Source: Spirodela intermedia
Taxonomy: Eukaryota > Streptophyta > Magnoliopsida > Alismatales > Araceae
NCBI GenBank assembly: GCA_902729315.2
Contig: LR746278.1
Coordinates: 1,933,001 to 1,997,000 of the forward strand
Reading direction: 5' to 3'
Length of the DNA: 64,000 bases
Under the pieces are notes generated by a model. It was not told where the DNA came from and ran no database searches. It was given only the letters and a program-made list of their open reading frames with translations. Shown piece by piece: positions 12,601 to 24,961 of this stretch (its first letter is position 1; every line of letters starts with the position of its first letter). A program made the translations under genes and the position numbers.

Positions 12601-14869
12601 CACGGCTTCCTTGAAATCAGGAACTCTTTCCCTATTCAACAATTGACTAGCCAATTGTACAAAAGATGAATTTAAGCCAGATAAGAACCGATACAAGTAA
12701 TCTTTCAAGATGTATGTTCATTCAATAGAATCTGGATTGGTGGTCGGTTTAGAATGATCGACTTCCATCCAGATGGTTTCTAGTTTGGCTGCATACTCCA
12801 TCACCGTTCTATTCTCTTGAGTAAGGTTTATACCTTTGGTGGTTAAGTGTGAGATTTCTCCCTCATCATTCCACTTCATGTGCATACGATGAGCTTTCTC
12901 CCATATGTCTTTCACTGTCAAACTCCAAAGGAAGTGGTCGCTGATAGATGGTGCCATGTTTTCTAGCAACCACGCTTTAATGATGGCATCTGCCTCTCGC
13001 CATATAGTGTGTCATGGATCTGTTGGGCTATAAGGGTTACCACTCTTGAGGTGGATTAATTTCCTCCAGCCAAGTAAAATCATTTCCACATATTCCTCCC
13101 ATTGTAATAGGTTCAATCCATTGAACCTATATTTGTCAAAAATTTTTGGGAGTTCAAACCACCTAGGGTACTCCTCTGATACACTCATTGGCATTGGAGG
13201 TAGACTAGGGGCTTCTGCCATGAGTTAGGGTTTGCGGTCTCAACCAAAAACAAGCTAACTTTCAAACCCATGCTAATAGAAAAATAGAGTGTTTGTGGTC
13301 TCAATGTATGCAGACCTTCGATGCAGTAAGCTCAGATGACTTAAGAAGAGGTTTGTAACGTATGCACCTGATGCTCTAATACCATGTCGGAGATTCTCCT
13401 ACCTTGAGCTAGGGCACAACCGCCACGAGCAGGGGAGCCATTAGAGCATGAGGGAGTGAGAGAAAAAGAAAAATACTTCATTCATTTTGAGTTAGGATTT
13501 GTGACCCTTTTAATACATGAGTTCTGACTATTGGATCTATGCCGGGTATAAGTGACTAGATCTGATACCAATAAGTAATTGGGCTTATCACGCCCAATGT
13601 CACTTATTCTAACATTAATTAATTTCACTAATGGTTTCATTGTACAAACTATAATCGGATCTGGAGTTTTAGCTGATGTTTTGTACATGAATATTGACCG
13701 ATTCAGTTTTGCATAGACTTCAGCTGACTTCCTATTTTTTGATAAGATTAATGGAGTGACTAATCGTATCTCAAGTTTCTGTACCTAAGTATTGACCGAT
13801 GCCTGGACTGCCAAGACCTTGTTTCTAGATGAAATTAGACGAGATTGGGGATAATGAGGAGGATTTTGCGATTGAAACAAATTGGGATCAAGGAACTGCA
13901 AGTTTTCCCATCTTCATTTCATTAAATGTATATCTTCAAGTGAATTAAGGTATTGGGGATTCTGTTTCTGGACGAATTTTACGAGATTGGGATTAGTGAG
14001 GAATATTTTTGCAAAACACATTGGAACCGAGAAGGAACTGTAAGTTATCTTATGTTCATTTTATTGAATGTATCGCTTCTTGTGAGTTAACGTTTTGAAT
14101 GTTTCTGCGTGAGTAATAATAATCCAAGGAAAGGAGGGATTGAATAAATTTGTCTGATCGCATGCTGGAAAACTAGTCATCATTAAGGAAATGAAAAGGG
14201 ATGCTTACATTAAAGTGGATTGAGCTTTGATTTTATTTCTTGGAACTCGTATGGGGCCAACGTGATGTATTGCTCTCTTTTTCCCCTTACTTTCACCTGG
14301 GTATGCTCATCATTTGAAACCTGACGAATTTCTTAGCATTAAAGCCATTTGAATGGTGTTTTGGGTAGATGATTGGTGGGCTGTTCGTTTGGTGAACTTG
14401 TCAAATCAATGGAGTAAACTAGGAGGGTATGATCATGTGACGATGAACTAGCAGGGAGGGCTTAATGGGTAAATTAGATGAAAGACAAGGTTCATCCTAA
14501 ATATTTAATGTATTTAATAAAATAGTCTTATAGAAGAAAATTCATTACAATAGTTTTAATGCGAGCAGCATATTAAAGTTCGACAACATCAAATGCATGA
14601 TTTTTGGTCGGATATTGGTAGCAACATACGTCTCAGATTATCTCAGAAGAGGGCTTTATCATGCATTTTTACCTGAAGAGGGCCTTAACATTCGATTCGA
14701 TTCGCACCATGATCATGCATCAGAACTAATTGTCCTATTACTATACATTTTTGTGGGGTGGTAATTCTTTTATCATGCAGGCAATCTTCTTCGTTCTGGT
14801 GATCTCAGAGGATACCGGTCCATGGCGAGGATGTATACAAAACTCGCTGCCATGCCTAAAAAGGGATGA
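6613..14869 (+). CDS. PEX4: Ubiquitin-conjugating enzyme PEX4 (peroxin-4 / UBC21)
   Basis: PEX4 is the peroxisomal E2 that, anchored by PEX22, ubiquitinates the import receptor PEX5 so that it can be recycled. Coding exons are 6613-6618 (ATGCAG only), 7933-8052, 8130-8258, 8446-8575 and 14781-14869, giving 157 residues, the length of Arabidopsis PEX4. The first codons are ambiguous: ATGCAG occurs both at 6613 before a GTTAGT donor and at 7927 directly before GCATCC, so splicing to 7933 or starting at 7927 gives the same protein. The UBC fold is complete: N-terminal helix [19 protein letters not shown] motif at residues 79-81, catalytic Cys90 in GEICLDIL, and C-terminal helix ending AAMPKKG. 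The coding intron at 8576-14780 is 6.2 kb because a copia retrotransposon lies inside it in antisense orientation. The other introns are short. Confidence 0.95.
8670..8674. repeat. Target site duplication TTAAT, left copy
   Basis: The five bases directly before the left LTR are TTAAT, identical to 13615-13619 directly after the right LTR. Five bases is the usual Ty1/copia duplication length, which shows that both ends come from one insertion event. Confidence 0.93.
8675..8904 (-). repeat. 3' LTR of the copia element (left copy)
   Basis: A 230-bp repeat with TG...CA ends on both strands (plus strand begins TGTCGGAGATTC and ends CTTATTCTAACA). It matches 13385-13614 with about 16 substitutions and no length change. 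As the element runs leftward, this copy is its 3' LTR. It is preceded by TTAAT and followed by the polypurine tract. Confidence 0.95.
8905..8919 (-). other. Polypurine tract of the copia element
   Basis: Directly before the 3' LTR the minus strand reads CTTAAAGGGGAG, a purine-rich end typical of the plus-strand priming site of LTR elements. Confidence 0.85.
8995..10096 (-). pseudogene. Copia reverse transcriptase and RNase H remnant
   Basis: The frame at 10096-9230 is open for 288 codons and holds RT palm motifs: KNAFLHG near its start, [13 protein letters not shown], then the catalytic YVDDMILTG, and KYFLGIEIA. The RNase H region follows ([20 protein letters not shown]) and continues in a second frame at 9202-8999 ([31 protein letters not shown]). 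The break near 9229 and the missing N-terminal RT part beyond 10096 show a dead copy. This is the longest surviving frame in the element. Confidence 0.9.
10733..12391 (-). pseudogene. Copia protease and integrase remnant
   Basis: After the second half of the zinc knuckle comes a protease-like stretch. The expected active-site sequence WILDSGAT is degenerate here ([12 protein letters not shown]), so the catalytic Asp is lost. A GAG-pre-integrase-like HHRLRHPS motif and zinc-binding residues lie at 11655-11458, and a C-terminal integrase part at 11155-10733 ([36 protein letters not shown]). Frames are interrupted, for example between 11230 and 11460, so no active integrase can be made. Confidence 0.85.
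12316..13221 (-). pseudogene. Copia gag remnant
   Basis: Reading leftward from an ATG at 13221, fragments in order give an N-terminal gag segment ([20 protein letters not shown]...), a middle segment at 12969-12718 with the gag-like phrase [19 protein letters not shown], and a C-terminal part at 12708-12316 that enters the CCHC zinc knuckle ([10 protein letters not shown]). The frame shifts within the knuckle: the downstream half [13 protein letters not shown] lies in another frame near 12370. Stops between fragments show it is inactive. Confidence 0.85.
13373..13384 (-). other. Primer-binding site for initiator tRNA-Met
   Basis: Directly inside the 5' LTR the minus strand reads TGGTATTAGAGC. 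The standard plant copia site, complementary to the 3' end of initiator methionine tRNA, is TGGTATCAGAGC, so there is one mismatch (T for C at position 7). It abuts the LTR without a spacer. Confidence 0.9.
13385..13614 (-). repeat. 5' LTR of the copia element (right copy)
   Basis: A 230-bp direct repeat of 8675-8904 with the same ends. In element orientation it is the 5' LTR and so should hold the element's promoter. It is followed on the right by the target duplication TTAAT. Confidence 0.95.
13615..13619. repeat. Target site duplication TTAAT, right copy
   Basis: Matches the left copy at 8670-8674. The original PEX4 intron continues directly after it. Confidence 0.93.
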
Positions 14870-15701
14870 CGTCTCTCATGAGAAACATTGCTATGCATTT
14901 CTAGGCCGACATTGCATGTTTATTGTACTGGGCCCTCCCAAACTGTAGACCCTTTGCTATTTCTATTCTGTGATTATGTATGAAATATGACCCAATTACC
15001 ATTTCTAGCACAAGAAGAATACGTGCAGTGAGCAGTGTCAGTGGCCGTTTCCCAACGCTACCAAGGAAGATCCAGCCCTCCCTTGTCTCGTGCTTGAATT
15101 CTTACCCTTCTCCGGTATGATCTTTATCTGTTTGTCTCGTCATGGAGATTATTAGGTTGTTGTGATCCCAATCTTTTTACCTCATATTATAGGAATCCTG
15201 GGCCACCAAATCTTCATTTTTTTTCATTTCTAAATCCGGTCCTTTTGATGTCTTTAATTCGCTATATTTTCTTTACCCATAAAAGGGTTTTTCTATCTGT
15301 TCTTCCTAGCTTTACAGGATCTCTTGGAGGAATCTGTGAGAGCAGCCCGGAATTGCTCATCACCCCAAGCGGTGTTGAGCGCTGGGATGCGACCTGATTA
15401 TTTTCTCTTACCATAGTTCTTGAGTAGACTCAGCCCGCAGGATTGACATCATATTTTCTCATTCACCAGGGCATTTTGACAGCCCACGGTGGGTCAATAA
15501 ACGTAATAAATTACATAAATTGCATAAATTACATAAATAAGATCAGAGAAAAATAAAGTAGGATCAACCCATTTTGGCCCGAAGGGAGGAACACTCGAGA
15601 TTTGACTGCCACAACTTCCCCAAAATCCGTGTTAAGTATGTCTTTTTTTTTTTGGGATCATCTACAGATCTCTGTTCTCTGTCCTAGGTTTTATGTCCCC
15701 A
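14870..15701. other. Convergent spacer between PEX4 and the TCX gene
   Basis: Both flanking genes end here, so the outer parts are likely 3' untranslated regions. The middle has no supported gene. A 34-codon open frame at about 15013-15118 has no recognisable domain. Short imperfect repeats of ATTACATAAAT occur at about 15508-15540. Confidence 0.5.
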
Positions 15702-18700
15702 TTATTCTCTGCAATCTTTGGCTGCAGAGGAGGGATTGGGGGCACTCGCAGCCTGGAATGATTCTTCTCTGCTGGGATCTGGGGTTCTGAGGATGCTGTT
15801 GATGGCTGGGCCGTGGTCTGATGGTGGGTCGGGCTCGGTGGCCATGGAAGAGTACCTGGCTTCTGACATCCGGCGAAAGAGCTGGGTTAGGATCACCATT
15901 CTAGCACACAGATCAGTCGGGAGCTTCCCAAAAACAGGAGATTATTGAGATCATAGATCATGGTTCATGATATATATATATATATATACTAAATGGGCTC
16001 AGGGAAACTAATGTTGCTTCAGGATGGATTAACCATAGCTTTTCAGAACAGTGGAGAAGAAGATTGACTGAACCAAATCACCGAAGACTTACCTTTTAGT
16101 CTCCCAAACATGGCAAGATCTCGCAGGCAGTCTCGGAATTCTGACAAGACGCATCTCTCCTGCTCCAGATAAACTTCCGATGTGCTCTGTCTTGATGAGA
16201 CACCTGAAGCTGGACCAGCAGTATTCTGGGGAGCCGACGCCATGAAAAGAGCATCTCGCTCATCGCACATCAGGGCAAGTGTTGCAGGAGACATGGCCCT
16301 TCCACCTCTGTGTTGTACTTCAGCACCGTCCGACCCGGACACTTCTGGGACCATATTATCTGCATGTGAACCGCTGGAACGATCGCCTGACCTTACGTGG
16401 TCGTTCGGGCCTGATGAAGCAAGGGAGGGTGTAGGATGGTGATCTCTGGTTTCTGTGGTTTTCTCCTCTGAAGCCTTCTTCTCTTCAAGTTTACACATCA
16501 TTTAGGTAGAAATTTCAGAGAAATAGTAAGCTACCCAGTGTGAATAGAGATAAGGACAGTTAATCTTCATGGTATCATATATGAAAGAGATCTTTCATAA
16601 AATGCTTTAAGAACCTGTTAGGATGATACACAACGTGGCGATATTTTATCTGAGTTTCAGGTCGGGAGTTCCATGGCAAAGGATCCGTAGAGAATTAAAG
16701 ACCTAGGTCAGTTTTTGAAACGTCGAATATATATTAAAGAGTATAAAAAATTCAACAATGGAAGAGGTAAATACATAGAATTTAAAGGAAAGGTGAGAAA
16801 TGCCTAATCCCTAGAAAAATAATAAGAACGAGTTCCATAGTGAAGAAAACTCTATGATTCATCAGTGAAGAAATCTCAAACGGGAGAAGAACGTAATGGA
16901 TAAACTAAACGAATAAAAACGGGCGATACACATTCATCAGTCTGCTACTCCTCTGCGGTGGTACTTGAATAGACTTGTTCTTTCACTTTGAGCAAGAGCA
17001 GCACTAAAATGTTCCCAAGGTTTTCATCGTCAATCTTACCAGCAAGGGCTATGGCAGCTTCCCCCGAGACAGCCAACAAAAGCTTGCAGAGTTGTTTCAC
17101 ATCCTCCGCTTTTATGACGTCTGCTAGAAGCGACCTGCAGAATGGGGAATAAGAAAGTAAAAAAGAAAATCGAAGGCGCGGGGTTATTTCACAGAAGATT
17201 TATGCCCTAGATGATAGACCATTACCTGTAAGTCACCTTAGTAGGCCCTAGACTGGCAGAACTGACGGCTCTAGACATGTCACCTAATGAAGCAGGGGTT
17301 TTCTTCAAATCATTTGCCTGATAGATTAAAAATTAGACGATAAATCATAAATAAATAATTGATATTCAGAAAGATTGAATCATCGTTCGTGCTCAAAGGA
17401 GACAAATAAAAGAAGGTCGCATAAGCTAGCAAACATCTATCTTTCATGAGATGCCATACATAATCTTAGGAAGCAGAAAACTGAGGCCATAAAATAATAG
17501 CAGAAGTACATATGATAAATTATTTCACAGCTTAACCTTACAAATTTTCCATTAGCAAGTGAGTTTATGACATGTTTACGAGATAACTATGACCACAAAA
17601 TACCAGAGGGGATTGTTCCAGCCCATGAACAGATGAATCCTTGATTTCTGAGCTAAACAAGGCTTCCTCGGATTTTTTCCTTTTCGATGCTGGAGGAGAG
17701 GCACATCCGGAGGATCTAATAGCCCCAGTAATTGTAGAATTGGGTACGTGTCGGATGCATGCACTGTGACCGCCCTTTTCACCATGAAAAAACGCCTGTC
17801 TCTCTCCACTCGCTTCATTATTCATGCATTCCAAGCATTTACAATATTCAGAACAGGGAATGTTCGCCTGAAAGCACTCACAGTACTTCTTTAGACAACC
17901 TGACTTCTTGCAGTGGCATCCTCTGAGGCGTTTTACCAACCGAGGGAGTTCAGGCTCCTCCTAACACGTCAAAAGAGACCAATGTTATGACAGGCATAAA
18001 TATTCTGGAGAATTCATAATACGACAGTAGGCTTTATCACATTAAGGCCACGACTTGAAGCATTGGCATCAAATGGCCGTGTTCAATGTACCATTAGTGC
18101 TTATCCATTTTCTATTCATGAAATGACAGGACGACGACTAAAAGATTATATCATTTGGAAGTTCCACGAAAATGCCTATGCTATATGATTTTGATAGGAA
18201 TCCAATACCGAGAGAGGAACAAGAAGTAGATCTGATGGAATTTCAGTAAGCAAATGAAACAAGAAGTAGATCAAGAAACCGGAGCCCGGATGGGATCCAA
18301 AACAAGTGTGGTAACCGTTAGAGAGGGTTACCGCTCTTCCAAGCTCCTGAAAACCACCTCCACCCTTTCCCTCCTCACTCTTCTTTATACCACTCCTACT
18401 TCTTCCCACAGGGCCTCTCTCCGGGAATTACAGATTAAACCTTGAAATGAGGGGGTTTTTATCCCATTACCGCTCCTGGAATATGTAATATGGATCGGCG
18501 GTCTAACAGATTCCAAGCATCAATTCAGAAGCCACAGAAAAAAATAAACTAGGTGCCACGATATAAACAAGGTGCCACGATTCCCAAGCTCTTCCTCAAA
18601 GTCAAAAACTTCAATTTTTTCTGTGAAAGAGAACATTTATTGGTTCGCAAATAGAATCAAATCATTTTTTATGGTAGCATGATATCAGATGTGGATAAAG

Positions 18701-21700
18701 TTCACTCTACTGTTTTCTTCTGCAGAGGGATAATATGGCTCCCTTTTAGGCTAGACAAAGAATAACAAAACTTGCATCAAAGAGGTGGACTGCTGACAAC
18801 TAGCACATTTTCTTGAGGATTGAAGATAAATTTACAACAGAAGCGAATGAATAGCTCACCCAATAGATGGGGGCCTGACAAAGGGAGTTTGGACAGACCC
18901 CAATAGACGACAGAAAAATAATGCGCTAGAAATATGTCGCCAATCTGACCGATTACAGTACCATTCTATCGCAAGGGTGTATTTTGTGTTCATTTCGTTG
19001 TCTTCCACATCATGATGAGTAAACTTGCTTTGACAAGGATTTCACTGTTTTATGATAGTATATTTACATGAAGCATAGGGTTCGACACTAACTGGCTGCT
19101 TTCGAGAAAGGAAATTGGCCAGGTATACACGATATTTTAGGTGAAGCTTCTATCAAAGCTACGAATAATTGGTCACATATAATTTGAAAGACAACCGTAA
19201 ATAACAAATATGACAATGGGGAAAGTATAAGTATCCAGCCTTGGTTGCATGAACTTCATAACATAGAACTGCAGAACAACCTTTTAAATTTATATATATT
19301 ATTCTGTTCAACACTGGGATAAAATAGATATAACTTACAGATTGTGTAAACAACTGTAGTTTCCGTTTTATCAAATTAACTGAAAAATGGACAGATTGGA
19401 GCTCAAATTAATCATTAACTAGATTTTCTATAATAAAAACAGTCCCAATGTTGTGAAATCCAAGGGTGCATCATTCGTACTTGCAATAAGATAATTTCCC
19501 ACTAACAGCTAGTGAGACAGAGCATAAAAACATGGGAGCATGTGGGGGTTGAATGCGCACATTGCTATGCAAACCAATTTTAACAACCAGATACATACCC
19601 TACTGTCTACAAGAGCATGTGAACTGCTAGCGGTTATTGGTCTAAGAATCCCAGGAGAACGCTCTAGGATTGCTTCGACAGCCTCGTCTCTTGCAGCTTT
19701 ATTCTCAACATTATTAAAACAATTTTTACACTTGCATCTATCACAGTAGACTCCGGTTGCAAAACACTCGCAGTACCTGTATAAGCATCATAGACATTAG
19801 CTGCATCAAGGAAAAATATAAGCAAGGTGATGAAATGCATTCCAAAAATTATTGAAACACAAGCGTCCCTATACATGGGAGCATGCATAGGGATGCTCAC
19901 TGTGAATAAACTAGGGGGTAAAAGTGACGTCACTGGGAACGTTGTCAGCAGCCAGAAGTGGTAGATGCCATAGAGAAGCTGTACTAGTGTCAGCAGAGCT
20001 GCCAAACTCCTATGTCATTACTCCTTTCCCTCTCTATCCTCCCCTGTTCTTCTTTATTCCATAAAATTCCAGTGAACGTTGTGTTCAAAGTTTCAGATGG
20101 ATTAGTGTAACTCAACTTGTTGAACAAAAAGAAAAGTTGAGATTGTTGAGTTATATGTAGCCTAGTAATTGCTCAGGTTATTTCACTTGGTGATTGTACT
20201 TTACTGATGGGTATTTCTGACTTTCTACAATATTAAGGTCTGCCCAAATCGAAGTGCTACAAGATATTTCTGGAGTCATACTGAGACGACATACTGTGCA
20301 ATCTTCTGGTGGCAAGTGGATGTACCTCTCATGTTTAGAGTGAACAACTATAAATCTAACGAGTGCCACAAAGAAGGATTCCTCTTATCATTGCTCGTGA
20401 TTTGTTGGAATTAGGATTTCCCAATTCCCAAAGACGGTGGATCGATATAAGTCAATAGGCTGATAGATGCAAGGTCTGATTTCATAACTCCAAAGAGGTT
20501 ATCCTTCTTTGCATGTGTAAATTAAATCTCCACTAGTTTCTTATGGCAGTTTACATACTACTCCAGTCACAAAATACATCCATCCAAAAGGAAACCACTC
20601 CTGCTCTCTTCCATTTACCCATGATCTTAAACCTATTGACTCTATGACTAAATCAGCTACTTTATATAACCATCCATCTTAAGTTACAAAGCAGCATATG
20701 TCCAGTGCTGCATCACACTAGTTCAAAACAAATCTCTATGGCACAAGTGATACTGACTATGGCACAGATTTGATGCAGGAATCTTGATTCTAGAGGATCT
20801 GTTCCTTCTTATTTACTTTCAACTTGGGCTTGAATTATATGTTGGTATCCAAAATGTGTAAGCATGTCAGATTAAAATTTCTTATCCTTCAAGCTCGAGT
20901 GTCCTGGGGACCAGAATAACGCAGCAAGCATCATGTTATCAAGTTGGGCCATCAGCTTCTAATCCTAGACTACAGGTAATCAGTTAAGATCATGTATGCT
21001 TGATGAATTGGAAGGTGCCCAGCTATGGGACATTCTAGGATTTTGCCAAGCAGAATAACGTGCAAAACAGGAGAGAAGATAAATGAGAAGGGAAACTGAC
21101 ACAAAAGATTTACCGTCCTTCAGCCTTGATGATAAGGGTGCCAACTGTCAATGCAGAATCCACTATTGACTTTGAATGAAAAACAAAACGCTGACACCAG
21201 GTGACAGCTGCCAAAATCATGCCTTTTATAGCACAGGACTAGGCAAACCCTCAACAGACAAACTGACTCTATGTCAAGGCGATTATTAGGGGTCCACATA
21301 ACAGCTCAATGGATTTGATTAACGGACGCGGATGCTAACTAGGTAAAACTTCAGACTTTGGTTCAGTGTAATTAGCTGTGGATCTTGACAGGTATAGATT
21401 ACATGATAAAAGGTGATTAGGCCGACAGATCTGGCAGCTATCAATCAGGCAATAGTGGTCTAGGTTAATAACTACATACATACAGAAAGAGCCCAAGCTA
21501 AAGGTTTCGATGCTCTTCCTCAATAAAATAGAAAGGAATGGTGGCGTTCCTACGGAACCATAGATTGGATGATATATCAAGTCTGTATGAGGGTGAAAAA
21601 AGGAAGAGCCCATGTAAACTGAACTCTGTTTGCTGCGTTTACAGATTGAGCACGATTACCTCAATGTTCCATGTTTACCGCATAGCATACCTCAAGATCG

Positions 21701-24700
21701 TGGAGAGAATGAAAAACAGATTTATGACGTACATCAGTTGTCTATATGTGGATAAACGAAGGATGGACCTTCCTTTAGAGCACTTCTCTGACATAATCTA
21801 TTCCAACCAGACCCGCCAACTTGGAGGGCGTGGGACTTAATGAAACAGCAATGCATACAGAAAAAGACAGCTGAATTGCAAAGAGTCCTGCTAGATATAC
21901 CATGTGAGGATCTGTGGTTCAGATTTGGGGATTATTACTGGTAAATGAAGGAGATAGACGGAAAACATACACCAAGTTAAAAAATCTGGCAATGCCATCC
22001 TAGTAGATGAGGTCGTTGTGGCAATAGGAATCTCAAAGTTAAAAAATCTCTGGTTTCTACATCCTCTCGTCCATGATTTTGAATGAGCGAAATAAACCTG
22101 TAGACATTTTCTGTAAAACAAGAGAAAACGAAGAGAAAAAAACTTTAAATTGCCTATGTAGTAAATCTGAATTGATTTCAAACTGGTCTTTTAGCCCCAT
22201 TTCAATGCTCTTTCTTTTTCGAAATTCCCTGCCCAAGATTTTTGCCAAAAAAGAGGAGGATTGGACTCCTGTGGTGGGTCCAGATAAGATCGGACTCTGA
22301 AGTTAGACCATTATTTTAATCAGATCAGCCAGTTTGATCAATCAGTACATGTGAGATCAGCACAGATCGGGCATAAAATCTGGCGATCACTCCACAATTG
22401 ACAGATTTCTGGGCAATTTAGCCATAATAGATCGAATAGAGGCTTTTTTCCATAAAAAATAACACGAATAGGACCTCCCCTTCCACAATCAAAATTAATT
22501 ACCATGGTCTACTTCACCCGAGGAAATAATAAGAGATTCAGTTTAATGCCGAGAAAGCAGACTAACACTATATGAACTTTACAGAGTTTTCTTTTGATGT
22601 CCCAAGGAAAAACATTACAAGGATCCCACACTGAACATACTTTCTTGAAAAAAATGAATCATCATTTTCCATTTCTTCAATGCTTCGTTTAAATACATTA
22701 TGGAACTTAGAAAAGTTTTTCCACGATATACTATAAAGTACTTCTAATGCTGGTCAATCACATCGTATGCAGTAAAGAAACCTTAATAATAGCGAAGTAC
22801 GAGTCACAATGATTAACTTATTAATTAATGGCACTCTGATACAATTTGCACATGCTCTAAATTCATTGAACAAGTGTATGATATGCGCAGTTCAGTTTTG
22901 TTTGTTCTTCAAAGAACAATACGTGCCAGTTTATCAATATTTTGGCCTCTTAGTACGTCAAATCTCGTCAAATCAAAGATTCAAGAGGAACATAAAATAA
23001 GGGTGCAAGAGCCCAAAGGAGGTATGTATGATTTTTGAACATGTAAGCGACTTTTTTCTGGTTTCATAATTACCCAGGTACATAGGCTACGTATCTGATC
23101 ATAACCAGATGGCAGAGACTACAGGTTTCCTGTCGCATGTACAATTTCGCCTACTTGGCGTACACCTAACTCACCATGCATACTTGCCAAGAACTCTTGA
23201 AGATGCCATGCAAGGTTTCATCAGATGCCTAATCATATCCATCAATTAATCATTAATACAACAAGCAAAAACTGATGTATGGTTTGAGTAGTCACTTTAA
23301 CTATCCAGCAGAAGGTAACATTAAAAGCAAGGAGTTAAGTGTCATCCATATTTATGAATATGCAGTTCACTTACAACTTCAAGCATTTCGAGATTTTACA
23401 CCTGCACTGTTTCAGTTTTGGAGTCTCATCTTTTGCAACGTATTCACTCCCTGAGCGTGTTTTGGAGACAGGTATTCTGAAGAGCAATGAATATGAATAC
23501 GAACAGTTAGACTAGAAAGGCATGATGGTGTGGGCAGTAAGTCTAGGACGCAAAATGATTTTTTTACAACCTTTGTTATGACCACAAATATCTGCCAAGA
23601 TGTATTAAAAATCTACCCACAAGATAACTCATGTAAAATTTGCACCTCACATATCAGGAAAAAAATGCTTTCACTCACATGATGGACGAACGCAGAAAGT
23701 AGCATTTCGATGACTAAATGTAATTATACACGGCTCACCATCACAAGAATGAAACGTTCCTGATAGTTCAAAACAAAATTGATTTTCCACCATAAAGGTA
23801 AAATCCAAATAGTGCAAATACATAGGGAAAAAAGCTTCCAGAAGAGTACAATAGCTTGACAAGGACCAATTAAGCAACTAAACTGAAAAAATCGAAATAA
23901 ACATGAGGACAGAGATAATGAAGACAATGAGGAATATCTATGCTCTGTCAGCATGAGGATTATCTAAATAAAATGAGGACTGTTGCAACTGGAATCAGGT
24001 ACACATATAGTTCAATCAATTTCTAAATAAAATGTCTTTCGCGGAACATCTATAGAAAAGCATAATTTGATTTCTCTCAGTTTCCGCGACGTCACACATT
24101 TTCTGTTTTTTCTAATCTGATCACATTGTAGTTCTATACACTTTGAAATGAATATAGTTCACTCAGTTCAGATTTCACCCTGTTCTCTCATATAATAAAA
24201 CTATCATTCCTTTGCAAAAGTCAAGCTGAAATAGGAAAAAATGACAGGATGTTTTTCAAGTTCTACAAAGCCACTATCACTCATGTGGACGCAAAAAAAA
24301 ACCTTCCAAAGGGTATTTTCTTCTTAACTTGCATTTCTTGCGCATAAATTTCTCCAAAAATGACGTAAAATGCAAGAATGTTCCTCAAGGCAAGGTCTTC
24401 GACAGACAGTGTGGTCGCATGACGAAAAAGTTCGTCGACAGAAAGCTGATGAGAAAGCTGTAATCATCTAATAAGCAACGATACATTTTTTTTGAAATGT
24501 GGTTAAAGAGCAGTGAAAGAAAACAAGTAGACAACATCACATTGATAACGAAGCGAAAAAAAAACCATCGAGCAATCTATTAGGGGTAACTAAATCACTG
24601 CAAAATGTAAAATACGGAAGACTTAAGAGAATGGGATGGGCACTCACACCGGCAATGGAAGAGATGTTCGGCAGAGAGTCACTCTGGGAACCAGGGCGGT

Positions 24701-24961
24701 CACCACAGGTGGAGTCGTTGACATTGTTCCTAACGAAAGCAGCGGTACGTGTTGTTGCTGTTGTGGCTGAACCAGAGATGGTTGCGTCTGGGTTATCATC
24801 TGATGAGACTGAGACGGCCTCCACAGCTGCTCCGAAGCGGCCTTGTTCCCCGATGGAGTAGTGCAGATGGTGAAATCCAACTGTCGAGCAAGCTTCTTCG
24901 AGGGAAGATCGGTCGTTTCTGACGAAGTAGATCGAATACCACGATCCGACGGAGATGCCAT
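15702..24961 (-). CDS. TCX/CPP family CXC-domain (tesmin/TSO1-like) regulator
   Basis: Eight coding exons: 24961-24648, 23476-23375, 19776-19599, 17960-17604, 17317-17226, 17134-17040, 16467-16093 and 15862-15702. They join in frame to 557 residues. The protein starts MASPSDRG, followed by the family motif KKLARQLDF. It has two cysteine-rich CXC repeats: [16 protein letters not shown] from residue 129 and [20 protein letters not shown] from 212, joined by a linker with RSPGILRP. Near the C-terminus are [13 protein letters not shown] and a helix [18 protein letters not shown], typical of TCX5/TCX6-like proteins. Such proteins bind DNA through the CXC repeats, act in plant DREAM-type complexes and repress cell-cycle and DNA-methylation genes. 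Intron 2 is 3.6 kb. The exon 6 donor GTAAGA is strong; if it is not used, translation continues 31 codons to a TAG at 16945-16947, giving a shortened protein without the C-terminal region. Confidence 0.9.

Larger units (their letters stand above)
8675..13614 (-). mobile_element. Ty1/copia LTR retrotransposon inside a PEX4 intron
   Basis: A 4,940-bp element with both LTRs (230 bp each), a 5-bp target duplication TTAAT on both sides, a primer-binding site, a polypurine tract and gag-pol remains in the copia order gag, protease, integrase, RT, RNase H. It is transcribed on the minus strand, opposite to PEX4. The two LTRs differ at about 16 of 230 positions by my hand count (about 93% identical, nearly all transitions), so the insertion is neither brand new nor ancient. 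The internal frames are broken in many places, so it cannot move on its own. I do not assign a copia lineage. Confidence 0.95.

Noticed and set aside
16182-16442. 86-codon plus-strand frame at the TCX 3' part
   Set aside because: Antisense shadow of TCX exon 7, which carries the conserved C-terminal motif.
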